From NCBI RefSeq assembly GCF_007994075.1, contig NZ_VIWU01000001.1, forward strand, positions 5,766,001 through 5,830,000: a stretch of 64,000 nucleotides of DNA, given 5' to 3'. Shown in pieces: positions 50,827 through 60,223 of this stretch (position 1 is its first letter; the number at the start of each line of letters is the position of its first letter). The position numbers and the translations under genes are program-made. The notes beneath the pieces were generated by a model. That model was given only the letters and a program-made list of their open reading frames with translations. It ran no database searches and was not told the origin of the DNA. Origin of the DNA: Pseudonocardia hierapolitana (GTDB lineage: Bacteria; Actinomycetota; Actinomycetes; Mycobacteriales; Pseudonocardiaceae).

Positions 50827-51900
50827 CTATCGGGGTGCCGACCGATCGGAGGACGGAGCACGCCCGCTCGTGGTACCGATCCGCAGCTCGACGGGCAGCA
50901 TGACCATCGTCGGGTCGCCCCCTTCGACGAGCTCCATCGCGGCGCGGGCCGCGACCTTGCCCTTCTCCTCGCTCGGCTGCACGACGGTGGTGAGCCGGGT
51001 CGGCGCGAGCCAGTGCAGCTCTGCGCCGTCGAAGCCGGCGACGGACAGGTCGTCGGGCACGTGCAGCCCCAGCTCGGACGCGGCCCGCAGCACTCCGGCG
51101 GCGAGCACGTCGCTCTGGGCGATGATCGCGGTGGGCCGCCGCTCGGCGGGGACGTCGAGCAGCACGCGCGCGGCCGCGGCTCCCTCGTCCACCGCGTTGC
51201 TCGGGGTCTCGTAGATCGGAACCGGGCCGAAGACGTCCTCCACGCCCTCGATGCGGTGCCGGACGTCGCGGTAGTGCGCCCGCGCCCGGCGCTGCGGCGT
51301 GACCGGGCCGCAGGTGCCGTCGAGGCGCAGCGGCATGGCGATGACCTCGACCCGCCGGTGCCCGAGCTCGTGGAGGTGGCGGGCGAGGTCGCGGGTGCCG
51401 CCGCGGTCGTCGATGTCGACCATCGCGACGCCCTCGACCGCCGGGCCCTCCACCGCCACGATCGGTACGCCGCGGGCGCGCAGCAGCTCCAGCGCCGGGT
51501 CGTCCTCGAGCCCGCAGGTGGCGAAGATGGCCGCGTCGAGCGGGATGCGCGCGATCTGGCTGGTCGAGGGCCTGCCGACGTCGCCTGCGAGCAGGAGCAG
51601 CCCTACGTCGTGGGCGCTGAGCACCTCGCTGATGCCGTCGAGCAGCTGCAGCGCCACGGGGTCGCGGAAGGCGTACAGCAGCCGCTCTCCGATGAACGCC
51701 CCGACGACGCCGCTGCGCCCGCGGCGCAGCGATGCGGCCAGGGGGTCGGGGCCCGCGTACCCGAGCTCGGCGGCCGCCGCGAGCACGCGCTCGCGGGTGG
51801 CGGGCGCGACGCGGGGGCTGTCGGCGAACGCGAGCGACGCCGTCGACGGGGAGACGCCTGCCCGCGCCGCGACTGCGGCGAGCGTCGGGCGGGTGGACAC
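50827..51900 (-). CDS. LacI family transcriptional regulator
   Basis: 357 residues from the GTG at 51900. HTH PTLAAVAARAGVSPSTASLAFADSPRVAPATRERVLAAAAELGY at the N-terminus, then the periplasmic-binding-like core with RGRSGVVGAFIG, GHRRVEVIAMPLR and DDLSVAGFDGAELHWLAPTRLTTVVQP. Divergent from an MFS gene across a perfect palindrome (51967-51980), so probably its repressor. The ligand is unknown. Confidence 0.92.
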   Translation of the reverse strand: MSTRPTLAAVAARAGVSPSTASLAFADSPRVAPATRERVLAAAAELGYAGPDPLAASLRRGRSGVVGAFIGERLLYAFRDPVALQLLDGISEVLSAHDVGLLLLAGDVGRPSTSQIARIPLDAAIFATCGLEDDPALELLRARGVPIVAVEGPAVEGVAMVDIDDRGGTRDLARHLHELGHRRVEVIAMPLRLDGTCGPVTPQRRARAHYRDVRHRIEGVEDVFGPVPIYETPSNAVDEGAAAARVLLDVPAERRPTAIIAQSDVLAAGVLRAASELGLHVPDDLSVAGFDGAELHWLAPTRLTTVVQPSEEKGKVAARAAMELVEGGDPTMVMLPVELRIGTTSGRAPSSDRSAPR

Positions 51901-51933
51901 GCCCGAACCGTAGCGGGCGCGGGCAGAACCTGG

Positions 51934-51980
51934 TTGAGCCCGGCGCACCTGTCACGTAGCCTCAGATCGAATCGATTCGA
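51934..51980 (+). promoter_or_regulatory. Promoter and LacI operator for the MFS gene
   Basis: TTGAGC (51934-51939), 17 bases, TAGCCT (51957-51962) form a promoter. TCGAATCGATTCGA (51967-51980) is a perfect 14-bp palindrome with a central CG, as in LacI operators, and covers the likely transcription start, so repressor binding would block initiation. Confidence 0.65.
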
Positions 51981-52003
51981 CACACACTGCGACGGGAGCC
52001 GAT

Positions 52004-53200
52004 GTGACCACGACAGGGGCGATGCCCTCCGCTCAGCTGCTGAGGGCGCGCACGGCCGTGGTCGTCGCGTTCATCACCGCGGGTCTCGCGTTCTCGTCGT
52101 TCATCGCGCGCACGCCCGCGCTGCGCGACGCGCTCGACCTGTCCACCGGGCAGCTCGGCCTGCTGCTGCTCTGCATGTCGGGCGGGGCGGTGGCCGGGCT
52201 GCCCCTGTCGGGCCCGATCGTGCACCGCCTCGGGCCAGGGCGTGCGGTGCTCTCCGGTGCGCTGTCGATGACGCTCGGGCTGGCGCTGCTCGGCGCGGGC
52301 ATGGCCGCCGCCCTCGTCCCCGTCGCCGCGGTCGGCCTGGTCGCCGCCGGGCTCGGCACCGGCGTCTGGGACGTCGCGATGAACGTCGAGGGCGCCGACG
52401 TCGAGCGCAGGCTCGGCCGCTCCCTCATGCCACGGCTGCACGCCGGATTCAGCCTGGGCACCGTGGCGGGCGCGGGCATCGGCGCGGCCTGTGCCGCGCT
52501 CGGCATCCCGCTCGCCGTGCAACTGATCGGCATCGTGATCCTGCTCCCGATCGTCGTCACGCTGGCCGTGCGGCGCTTCCTGCCGGTGCCGGAGGCCACG
52601 CCCGGGGAGGCCAGGTCGGGCTCGGGAGTGCTCACCGCGTGGCGGGAGCCGCGCACGATCGTCGTCGGGCTGATGGTGCTCGCGTTCGCGTTCACCGAGG
52701 GTTCGGCCAACGACTGGATCGCCATCGCGATGGTCGACGGCCACGGCACGAGCGAGACCCTCGGCGCGATCGCGTTCGGGTTCTTCGTGGCCGCGATGAC
52801 CGCCGGTCGGATGGTCGGCGGCGCCGCGCTGGAGCGCTTCGGGCGCGTCGCGGTGGTGCGCGCCACCGCGGTCATCGCACTCGCCGGGCTGCTGCTGATG
52901 CTGATCGGCGGGTCCGTTCCCGTCGCGCTCGCAGGCGCCCTGCTGTGGGGGATCGGTGCGTCGCTGGGGTTCCCGGTGGGCATGAGCGCCGCCGCGGACG
53001 ACCCGGCACGCGCGGCCGCCCGCGTCTCGGTGGTCAGCTCCATCGGCTACACGGCCTTCATCGCGGGCCCGCCCCTGATCGGCCTCCTCGGCGAGCACGC
53101 AGGCATCCTGCGAGCACTCTTCGTGGTGCTGGGCGCTCTGCTGCTGGGCCTGCTGGCCGCAGGCTCGGCCCGGCCACTGGCCCCGGCGGGCGAGCGCTGA
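52004..53200 (+). CDS. MFS transporter, sugar/unknown substrate
   Basis: 398 residues, 12 helices. Motifs LLLCMSGGAVAGLPLSGPIVHRLGPGRAVL, VWDVAMNVEGADVERRLGRSLMPRLHAGFSLGTVAGAG and NDWIAIAMVDGHGTSE are typical of the YbjJ-like MFS branch. GTG at 52004 with GGGAG upstream. Controlled by the divergent LacI regulator. Confidence 0.88.
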   Translation: MTTTGAMPSAQLLRARTAVVVAFITAGLAFSSFIARTPALRDALDLSTGQLGLLLLCMSGGAVAGLPLSGPIVHRLGPGRAVLSGALSMTLGLALLGAGMAAALVPVAAVGLVAAGLGTGVWDVAMNVEGADVERRLGRSLMPRLHAGFSLGTVAGAGIGAACAALGIPLAVQLIGIVILLPIVVTLAVRRFLPVPEATPGEARSGSGVLTAWREPRTIVVGLMVLAFAFTEGSANDWIAIAMVDGHGTSETLGAIAFGFFVAAMTAGRMVGGAALERFGRVAVVRATAVIALAGLLLMLIGGSVPVALAGALLWGIGASLGFPVGMSAAADDPARAAARVSVVSSIGYTAFIAGPPLIGLLGEHAGILRALFVVLGALLLGLLAAGSARPLAPAGER

Positions 53201-53256
53201 CATTCGGGAAAGCCGCTTCCGCTTGACGCGGCGCCGTTCCCGAGGACCATCAGCCC

Positions 53257-54726
53257 GTGCCCAGCCTCTACATCGACGGGACCTGGACGTCCGGGTCCGG
53301 CGGTAGCGCCGAAGTCATCAACCCGTTCGACGCCGGCGTGATCGAGGCGGTCGACCAGGCCGGCCCCGACGACGTCGAGCGTGCGGTGGCCGCCGCCCGG
53401 GCGGCCTTCGACGGCGGCCCGTGGCGACCCACCTCCGCCGCCGAGCGGGGCGAGTTGCTGCGCCGCGTCGCGGACCTGCTGGTGCGCGACAAGGAGGAGA
53501 TCGCCCGCGTCGAGACCCTCGACACCGGCAAGACGCTGGTCGAGAGCCGCATCGACGTCGACGACGTCACCGCCGTCTTCCGCTACTACGCCGATCTCGC
53601 GGGGCACGACGCGGGCCGGCTCGTCGACACGGGCAACCCGGCGGTCGTCAGCCGGGTCGTGCACGAGCCGGTCGGCGTCTGCGCGCTGATCACGCCGTGG
53701 AACTACCCGCTGCTGCAGCTGTCGTGGAAGGTCGCGCCCGCGCTGGCGGCCGGCAACACCGTCGTGATCAAGCCGAGCGAGGTCACCCCGCTCACCTCGG
53801 TGCTGCTCGTGCGGCTGCTGGAGGAGGCGGGCGCACCGCAGGGCGTGGTGAACATCCTGCTCGGCGACGGCCGCTCGGTCGGGGCTCCGCTCACCGAGCA
53901 CCCGGGCGTCGACATGATCAGCTTCACCGGCGGGCTCGCCACCGGCCAGGCGATCATGCGGGCCGCCGCCACCACCGTGAAGCGGGTCGCCGTGGAGCTC
54001 GGTGGCAAGAACCCCAACATCGTCTTCGCCGACACCGACTTCGAGACCGTCGTCGACAACGCCATCACGGCGGTCTTCCTGCACGCCGGCCAGGTGTGCT
54101 CGGCGGGCGCCCGGCTGATCGTCGAGGACGCGCTGCACGACGACCTGGTCGCCGAGATCGGCAGGCGCGCCGAGCGGATCCGGCTGGGCAACGGCCTGGA
54201 CAAGGGCACCGAGTCGGGCCCGCTGGTCTCGGCCGCCCAGCGGGCGAAGATCGAGGACTTCGTCGCGTCGGCGCACGCCGAGGGCGCCCGCCTGGTGGCG
54301 GGCGGGCACCGCCCGGAGGAGCCGGACCTGCAGAAGGGCTTCTTCTACCGGCCCACCGTGTTCGCGGACTGCCGACGGGACATGCGGGTGATCCGCGAGG
54401 AGACCTTCGGCCCGATCCTCACCGTCGAGCGCTTCCGGGACGAGGATGAGGCGATCGCGCTCGGCAACGACACCGAGTACGGGCTGTCCGGCGGGGTCTG
54501 GACCGGCGACGCGGGGCGGGCCGAGCGGGTGGCCCGCGCGCTGCGGCACGGCACGGTGTGGATCAACGACTTCGGCCCGTACGTGCCGGGGGCCGAGTGG
54601 GGCGGCATGAAGCGCTCAGGCAACGGGCGTGAGCTCGGCCCGACGGGGCTGGCCGAGTACCAGGAGCACAAGCACATCTGGCACAACACCCGGCCGGCCC
54701 CGGCCGGTTGGTTCACGGCTGGCTGA
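53257..54726 (+). CDS. betB: Aldehyde dehydrogenase, probably betaine-aldehyde dehydrogenase
   Basis: 489 residues. NAD-binding FTGG, catalytic Glu in VELGGKNPNIVF and catalytic Cys in HAGQVCSAGARLIV; PWNYPLLQLSWKVAPALAAGNTVVIKPSE is the substrate/cofactor region. It is followed by a GMC choline-dehydrogenase-like gene and a permease, the standard setting for oxidising choline to glycine betaine. GTG start at 53257. TCGGGAA (53204-53210) and TTCCCGA (53237-53243) form a possible operator just upstream. Confidence 0.85.
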   Translation: MPSLYIDGTWTSGSGGSAEVINPFDAGVIEAVDQAGPDDVERAVAAARAAFDGGPWRPTSAAERGELLRRVADLLVRDKEEIARVETLDTGKTLVESRIDVDDVTAVFRYYADLAGHDAGRLVDTGNPAVVSRVVHEPVGVCALITPWNYPLLQLSWKVAPALAAGNTVVIKPSEVTPLTSVLLVRLLEEAGAPQGVVNILLGDGRSVGAPLTEHPGVDMISFTGGLATGQAIMRAAATTVKRVAVELGGKNPNIVFADTDFETVVDNAITAVFLHAGQVCSAGARLIVEDALHDDLVAEIGRRAERIRLGNGLDKGTESGPLVSAAQRAKIEDFVASAHAEGARLVAGGHRPEEPDLQKGFFYRPTVFADCRRDMRVIREETFGPILTVERFRDEDEAIALGNDTEYGLSGGVWTGDAGRAERVARALRHGTVWINDFGPYVPGAEWGGMKRSGNGRELGPTGLAEYQEHKHIWHNTRPAPAGWFTAG

Positions 54727-54741
54727 CATCGGAGGTGGCAC

Positions 54742-56322
54742 GTGAGCACGACGGAACACCGCGCGAGTGACGACGGGATGGCCGAGTTCGGCTACTCCCA
54801 GACCCTCGACCGCAGCATCGGCAAGTTCGCGAGCTTCGCCGCCGGCGTCAGCTACATCTCGATCCTGACCGGCACGTTCCAGCTCTTCTACTTCGGGTTC
54901 GGCACGGGCGGTGCGGCCTACTGGTGGTCGTGGCCGCTGGTCTTCGCCGGCCAGTTCATGGTGGCGCTGTCGTTCGCCGAGCTCGCGGGCCGCTACCCGG
55001 TCGCGGGCTCGGTCTACAACTGGTCGAAGCAGCTCGCCGGTGCCACCACGTCGTGGATGGCCGGCTGGATGATGCTCACCGCCTCCATCGTGACGATCAC
55101 GGCGGTCGTGCTGGCCTACCAGCTCGTGCTGCCGCAGATCTGGTCCGGCTTCCAGATCGTCGGTGACGCGGCCGACGCGAACGACGCCGCCGTCAACGCC
55201 GCAATCCTCGGCGGGTTGCTGATCGTGTTCACCACCGTGATCAACGCGATCGGCGTCAAGCTGATGTCGCGGATCAACAGCACAGGGGTGTTCATCGAGC
55301 TGATCGCGGCTGTGTTGATCATCGTGCTGCTCGCGTTCAACATCGTGAACCCGCCGTCGGTGCTGTTCGACACGCAGGGCCTGGGCGAAGGCATGCCCGG
55401 GGGTTACTTCGGGGTGTTCCTCGTCGCCGCACTCGCCTCGGCCTACGTCATGTACGGGTTCGACACCGCGAGCTCCCTCGGCGAGGAGACCGTCGACCCG
55501 CGGCGAACCGCTCCGTCGGCCATCCTGCGCGCCGTGATCGCGTCGTTCATCATCGGCGGGCTGATCCTGCTCCTGCTGATCCTCTCCGCCCCCGACCTGA
55601 GTGACCCGGCGTACGGGGAGAAGTCCGGTGGCGGTCAGCTGATCCTGCTCCAGGTGCTCGGCGGCCCGGTCGGCATCGTGTTCCTCGTCTGCATCGCGAT
55701 CGCGATCACCGTGTGCGCGCTCGCCGTGCACACCGCGGCGATCCGGCTGATGTTCGCGATGGCCCGCGACAACGCCCTCCCCGCGGGGGCGCACCTCGCC
55801 AAGATCGACCCGGTGCACAAGACCCCGGTGATCCCGTCGATCCTCATCGGGATTCTCGCGCTGCTCATCCTGATCAGCAACATCGGGACGCCCGAGGTGT
55901 TCACCGCGGTCACCAGCGTCGCCATCATCATGATCTACATCGCGTACCTGCTGGTCACCATCCCGATGCTGATGCGGAGGGTGCGCGGACAGTGGCCGGA
56001 CGAGGCAGGCCGCGCGAGCGGCTATTTCTCGCTCGGCCGCTTCGGGATCGTCGTCAACGTCCTGGCCGTCGTGTGGGGCATCGCGATGTCGATCAACCTG
56101 GCATGGCCCCGGGAGGATGTCTACGGCGCCGGCTGGCTCGCGTGGAGCGCGTTCATCTTCATCGGCGTCATTGCCGTCGCGGGGCTGATCTGGTACGTCG
56201 TCCGCGGGCGGCACCAGGTCGGTACCTTGCCCGAGCACATGGCCAAGCAGCTCGAGGAGGCGCACGAGGTCGACCCGGGCATCCCGGCTCCCCCGCAGCC
56301 GAAGCCGACCGAGGGAGCGTGA
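54742..56322 (+). CDS. APC-family amino acid/choline permease
   Basis: 526 residues, 12 helices, APC superfamily (BAT1/GABA-permease-like branch: FAELAGRYPVAGSVYNWSKQLAG, FDTASSLGEETVDPRRTAPSAI). GTG start 15 bases after the aldehyde dehydrogenase stop. Genomic context points to import of choline, ethanolamine or a related amine as substrate for the dehydrogenases on either side. Confidence 0.88.
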   Translation: MSTTEHRASDDGMAEFGYSQTLDRSIGKFASFAAGVSYISILTGTFQLFYFGFGTGGAAYWWSWPLVFAGQFMVALSFAELAGRYPVAGSVYNWSKQLAGATTSWMAGWMMLTASIVTITAVVLAYQLVLPQIWSGFQIVGDAADANDAAVNAAILGGLLIVFTTVINAIGVKLMSRINSTGVFIELIAAVLIIVLLAFNIVNPPSVLFDTQGLGEGMPGGYFGVFLVAALASAYVMYGFDTASSLGEETVDPRRTAPSAILRAVIASFIIGGLILLLLILSAPDLSDPAYGEKSGGGQLILLQVLGGPVGIVFLVCIAIAITVCALAVHTAAIRLMFAMARDNALPAGAHLAKIDPVHKTPVIPSILIGILALLILISNIGTPEVFTAVTSVAIIMIYIAYLLVTIPMLMRRVRGQWPDEAGRASGYFSLGRFGIVVNVLAVVWGIAMSINLAWPREDVYGAGWLAWSAFIFIGVIAVAGLIWYVVRGRHQVGTLPEHMAKQLEEAHEVDPGIPAPPQPKPTEGA

Positions 56323-56324
56323 GC

Positions 56325-57878
56325 ATGGACGACGTCTTCGACTACGTCGTGGTCGGGGGCGGGTCGTCGGGCTGCGCGCTCGCGGCCCGGCTCTCCGAGA
56401 ACCCTGACGTCACGGTGTGCCTGCTGGAGGCCGGACCGTCCGACGTCGACGACCCGGCGATCCTGAAGCTCACCGACTGGATGGCCCTGCTCGACTCCGG
56501 CTACGACTGGGACTACCTGGTCGAGCCGCAGGAGCGCGGCAACAGCTTCCTGCGCCACGCCCGCGCGAAGGTGCTCGGCGGGTGTTCGTCGCACAACTCG
56601 TGCATCGCGTTCTGGCCGCCGCGCGAGGACCTCGACGAGTGGGCAGCCGCCGGGTGCACGGGATGGAGTGCCGACGAGTGCTGGCCGCTCGTCGCGCGGC
56701 TGGAGAACAACGACGGGCCGTGGGACGGGCACGGCCGGTCCGGCCCGGTCACGATCATGCAGGTGCAGCCGGACGACCCGTGCGGGGTCGCCGTGCTGGA
56801 GGCAGCCGCCGCCGTCGGGCTGCCGACCGTCCGGTTCAACGAGGGCGTGACGGTCTGCGAGGGCGCCGGGTTCTTCCAGATCAACCGCGAACCGGACGGC
56901 ACGCGCGCCTCGTCATCCCGGGCCTACCTGCACCCGATCATGGGGAAGCGGCAGAACCTGGAGGTCCGCACGGGTGCGTGGGCCTCCCGGGTGCTGTTCG
57001 CGGGTCGGCGCGCCACCGGCGTCGAGTACCAGCAGGACATCGGCCCGGGCCGGCGCACGGTCACCGCCCGCCGGGAGGTCGTGCTCAGCGCAGGCGCGAT
57101 CGACACCCCCAAGCTGCTGATGCTCTCGGGCATCGGGCCGTCCGAACACCTGCGCGAGTTCGGGATCGACGTGCTGGTGGACGCGCCCGGCGTCGGGGCG
57201 AACCTGGACGACCACGTCGAGGGCCTCGTGATGTGGGAGGCCGCGCAGCCCATGGTCACCCGCTCCACGCAGTGGTGGGAGATCGGACTCTTCACCCGCA
57301 CCCGCGACGGCCTGGACCGGCCCGACCTGATGATGCACTACGGCTCGGTGCCGTTCGACCTGAACACCGTGCGCTGGGGCTACCCGACCACCGACAACGG
57401 GTTCTGCCTCACCCCGAACGTCACCCGCGGACGATCCCGGGGCACCGTGCGGCTGCGCACCCGCGACTTCCGCGACCGCCCGCGGGTCGACCCGCGCTAC
57501 TTCACCGACCCCGACGGCCACGACATGCGCGTCATGCAGACGGGGGTGCGGCTGGCCCGCCGCATCGCCGAGCAGGAGGCGCTCAAGGAGTGGGTGGCCC
57601 GCGAGCTCACGCCCGGCCCCGACGCCGTCACCGACGACGAGCTGGCCGACTACATCGCGAAGACCCACAACACCGTCTACCACCCGGCCGGCACGGCGAA
57701 GATGGGCCCGACCACCGATCCGGCCGCCGTCGTCGACCCGCAACTGCGGGTGCGCGGGGTGGACGGGCTGCGGGTCGCCGATGCGTCGATCATGCCGTTC
57801 CTGCCGGCGATCAACCCGAACATCACCTGTTACATGATCGGGGAGAAGGCGAGCGACCTGCTCACCACTGAGGGGTGA
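56325..57878 (+). CDS. betA: GMC oxidoreductase, choline-dehydrogenase-like
   Basis: 517 residues. FAD-binding VVGGGSSGCALAARLSE at the start, GMC signature 1 region VLGGCSSHNSCIAFWPP, signature 2 LSAGAIDTPKLLMLSGIGP, and the C-terminal active-site His in NTVYHPAGTAKMG and Asn in NPNITCYMIGEKASD. The ATG at 56325 (GAGGGAG 7 bases upstream) is preferred over the overlapping GTG at 56319. Context makes choline to betaine aldehyde the most likely reaction. Some GMC members instead oxidise other alcohols. Confidence 0.83.
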   Translation: MDDVFDYVVVGGGSSGCALAARLSENPDVTVCLLEAGPSDVDDPAILKLTDWMALLDSGYDWDYLVEPQERGNSFLRHARAKVLGGCSSHNSCIAFWPPREDLDEWAAAGCTGWSADECWPLVARLENNDGPWDGHGRSGPVTIMQVQPDDPCGVAVLEAAAAVGLPTVRFNEGVTVCEGAGFFQINREPDGTRASSSRAYLHPIMGKRQNLEVRTGAWASRVLFAGRRATGVEYQQDIGPGRRTVTARREVVLSAGAIDTPKLLMLSGIGPSEHLREFGIDVLVDAPGVGANLDDHVEGLVMWEAAQPMVTRSTQWWEIGLFTRTRDGLDRPDLMMHYGSVPFDLNTVRWGYPTTDNGFCLTPNVTRGRSRGTVRLRTRDFRDRPRVDPRYFTDPDGHDMRVMQTGVRLARRIAEQEALKEWVARELTPGPDAVTDDELADYIAKTHNTVYHPAGTAKMGPTTDPAAVVDPQLRVRGVDGLRVADASIMPFLPAINPNITCYMIGEKASDLLTTEG

Positions 57879-59740
57879 CAACGGGGAGGATTGCCGGCGT
57901 GGGCGACATCGCCGGTTTCCTCAGCGCTCATCCGCCGTTCGACGGGCTGGACGCAGGCGAGCTCACCGCACTGGCGGACGTCGCGGAGCAGGAGGAGCAC
58001 CCCGCGGGCGCGACGATCCTCGCCAAGGGCGGCCCGCCGCCCACGCACGTGCGGGTGGTGCGCACCGGCGCGGTGGAGATCGTGCTCGACGGGCTGGTGC
58101 TCGACCTGCTCGGGCCCGGCGAGCTGTTCGGCCATGCGTCGATGCTGTCCGGGCTGCCGCTCGGGTTCGCCGCCGTGGCCGTGGGCGCGACGACGTGCCT
58201 GCGCCTTCCCGCCGACGCCGTCCGCCCGGTGCTGGGGCAGCCGGCAGGGCTGCGCTACATCGCCCGATCGCTTATGTCGTCGCTGCTCACCGACCCGTTC
58301 CTCCCCGATCCCGCCGGCGCCGATCTCCGCTCCGCGAGCTCCGCTGAGCGCCCCGTCCGGGAGCTGCTGCGGGCCCCGCTCGTCCGCGCGTCACCCGCGC
58401 TGCCGATCCGGGAGGCCGCGCAGCGGATGACGGCGTGCCGCGCGTCGGCCGTCGTCGTCCCGCTCGGTGACGGCCAGGTCGGCATCCTCACCGACCACGA
58501 CCTGCGGCGCGTGATCGCCGAGGGCCGGGACACCGCCGCACCCGTCGGTACGGCGATGTCCGCGCCTGCGTGGACGGTCGCCGCCGACCGGCTCGGCGGC
58601 GAGGTGTTGCTCGACATGCTGGACCGGGGCGTGCGGCACACCCCGGTGGTGGACGCGACGGGGGAGGTGCTCGGGGTGCTCGACGACGTCGACGTCGTCG
58701 CCGCAACCACCCGCAGCAGCTTCGGGCTGCGCGCGGCGATCGCCCGCGCCGGCTCCGTGCAGGAGCTGGTGAGCGCGGCCGCCGGGCTCACACCCACGGT
58801 CATCGCGTTGCACGACGCCCGGGTGGCGGCCGCCGACATCGCGGGCATCACCTCGGTCGTGGTCGATGCGCTCACGCGGAGGCTCATCGAGCTCGTCGCC
58901 CCCGGCCCGCCTCCGCGCCCGCTCACCTGGCTGGCACTGGGCAGCCTCGCGCGCCGCGAGGCCGTGCCGTCCTCGGACGTGGACAGCGCACTCGTCTGGG
59001 CGGGCGACGGGCAGGGCAGCGCCGAGTACGCCCACGCGCTGGCCGAACAGGTCCTGTCCGGGCTCGCGGCCTGCGGGTTCCCGGCCGATGCCAACGGGGC
59101 GGTCGCGACCAACAAGCTCTTCTCCCGCTCCTACGACGCCTGGGTCGCGGCGGCGCACAGCTGGCTCGCCGACCCCACCCAGGAACGCGCGCCGATACTC
59201 GTCTCGCTGGCGGTGGACGCCCGTCCGGTGTGGGGCGTGCGCGCGGCCCCGTCGGTGGCCGACGTCTTCCGCGACGCCCGCCGCCATCCCGACCTGCTGC
59301 GGCTGCTCGGCCGCTACGCGCTGGCCCACCGTCCGCCCACCGGTTTCCTGCGCGACTTCGTGGTGGAGCACTCCGGGCGGCGCCGAGGCAAGCTCGACCT
59401 CAAGCGCGGCGGGCTCGTCCCGATCGTCGACCTCGCCCGATGGGCGGGGATGGCGGCCGGGGTCACCAGTGCGTCCACCCCGGCCAGGCTGCGCGCCGCC
59501 GCGGCCGCCGGCACCCTCGACGCGGGGCCGGCCGCCGCCCTCGAGGAGGCCTTCCACCTCGTGCTGCAGCTGCGCCTCGCCCACCAGGTGGAGCAGCTGC
59601 GCGCCGGCGAGGAACCCGACGACCTCGTACGGCCCGTCGATCTCAGCCCGGTCACCCGCGTCTCGCTGCGCGAAGCGTTCCGGACGATCGCGACGGTGCA
59701 GCGGCGCATCGACCGGGAGCTGCAGCTCGGCGTGCGGTGA
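57875..59740 (+). CDS. cNMP-binding / CBS / DUF294 nucleotidyltransferase protein
   Basis: 621 residues. N-terminal cyclic-nucleotide-binding fold (about 15-140), two CBS domains (about 170-285), a DUF294 nucleotidyltransferase core with GSLARREAVPSSDVDSALV (GS...D-x-D metal site) and the DUF294 C-terminal domain. Such proteins act like GlnD/signal-transduction nucleotidyltransferases and often sit beside transport or choline genes. The GTG start overlaps the GMC stop (GTGA). It may modify or regulate the upstream enzymes; its target is unknown. Confidence 0.88.
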   Translation: MTTGRIAGVGDIAGFLSAHPPFDGLDAGELTALADVAEQEEHPAGATILAKGGPPPTHVRVVRTGAVEIVLDGLVLDLLGPGELFGHASMLSGLPLGFAAVAVGATTCLRLPADAVRPVLGQPAGLRYIARSLMSSLLTDPFLPDPAGADLRSASSAERPVRELLRAPLVRASPALPIREAAQRMTACRASAVVVPLGDGQVGILTDHDLRRVIAEGRDTAAPVGTAMSAPAWTVAADRLGGEVLLDMLDRGVRHTPVVDATGEVLGVLDDVDVVAATTRSSFGLRAAIARAGSVQELVSAAAGLTPTVIALHDARVAAADIAGITSVVVDALTRRLIELVAPGPPPRPLTWLALGSLARREAVPSSDVDSALVWAGDGQGSAEYAHALAEQVLSGLAACGFPADANGAVATNKLFSRSYDAWVAAAHSWLADPTQERAPILVSLAVDARPVWGVRAAPSVADVFRDARRHPDLLRLLGRYALAHRPPTGFLRDFVVEHSGRRRGKLDLKRGGLVPIVDLARWAGMAAGVTSASTPARLRAAAAAGTLDAGPAAALEEAFHLVLQLRLAHQVEQLRAGEEPDDLVRPVDLSPVTRVSLREAFRTIATVQRRIDRELQLGVR

Positions 59741-59765
59741 GAAGGGGGCGCTAGGGTCGGCTCCC

Positions 59766-60176
59766 GTGAGCACGCCGCCGACCAGCCCTTCCGTCGTGCT
59801 GCTCACCGTGGCCCACCGGGTGGAGACGGCGCTGGGCGCCGCGCTCGCCCCGCTCGGCCTGACCGTGAGCCGGCTCGGGCTGCTCGGGCACATCTCGGGC
59901 GTGCCGGGTGCATCGTTCAGCGACCTGGCCCGGATGTCGGGGATCAGCGTCCAGAGCGTGCACACCGCGGTGAAGGCGCTGGTCGCGGCGGGGCTGGTGC
60001 GGGACGCGACGGCGCGGGCCGGGGCCGCGTCCCGCATCGAGCTCACGCCGGAGGGTGTCCGGCTGCTGCGGGAGGCGATGGCCGCGGTGGCCGCCGTCGA
60101 CGCTGAGCTCTTCGGTCCCGACGCGGACCCGGCGCTCCGGCAGGTCGGTGAAGCAGTGCGGGCCGCCTTCAGGTGA
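59766..60176 (+). CDS. MarR family transcriptional regulator
   Basis: 136 residues from the GTG at 59766. Winged HTH of MarR type: SFSDLARMSGISVQSVHTAVKALVAAGLVRDATARAGAASRIELTPEGVRLLREAM. Lies between the DUF294 gene and a membrane protein on the same strand, with two palindromes around its stop codon and the next promoter. Probably controls the membrane protein at 60224. Confidence 0.85.
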   Translation: MSTPPTSPSVVLLTVAHRVETALGAALAPLGLTVSRLGLLGHISGVPGASFSDLARMSGISVQSVHTAVKALVAAGLVRDATARAGAASRIELTPEGVRLLREAMAAVAAVDAELFGPDADPALRQVGEAVRAAFR

Positions 60177-60214
60177 TCTGAAGGCCCTGCTAACCTTCAG
60201 AAAGATTGAAGGTT
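60166..60214. promoter_or_regulatory. MarR operator array
   Basis: Palindrome 1: CCTTCAG (60166-60172), five bases, CTGAAGG (60178-60184), covering the marR stop. Palindrome 2: AACCTTCA (60192-60199), seven bases, TGAAGGTT (60207-60214), just before the next ribosome site. The same half-site CTGAAGG/CCTTCAG is used four times, centres 28 bp apart. Confidence 0.65.
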
Positions 60215-60223
60215 GGAGGGGTC

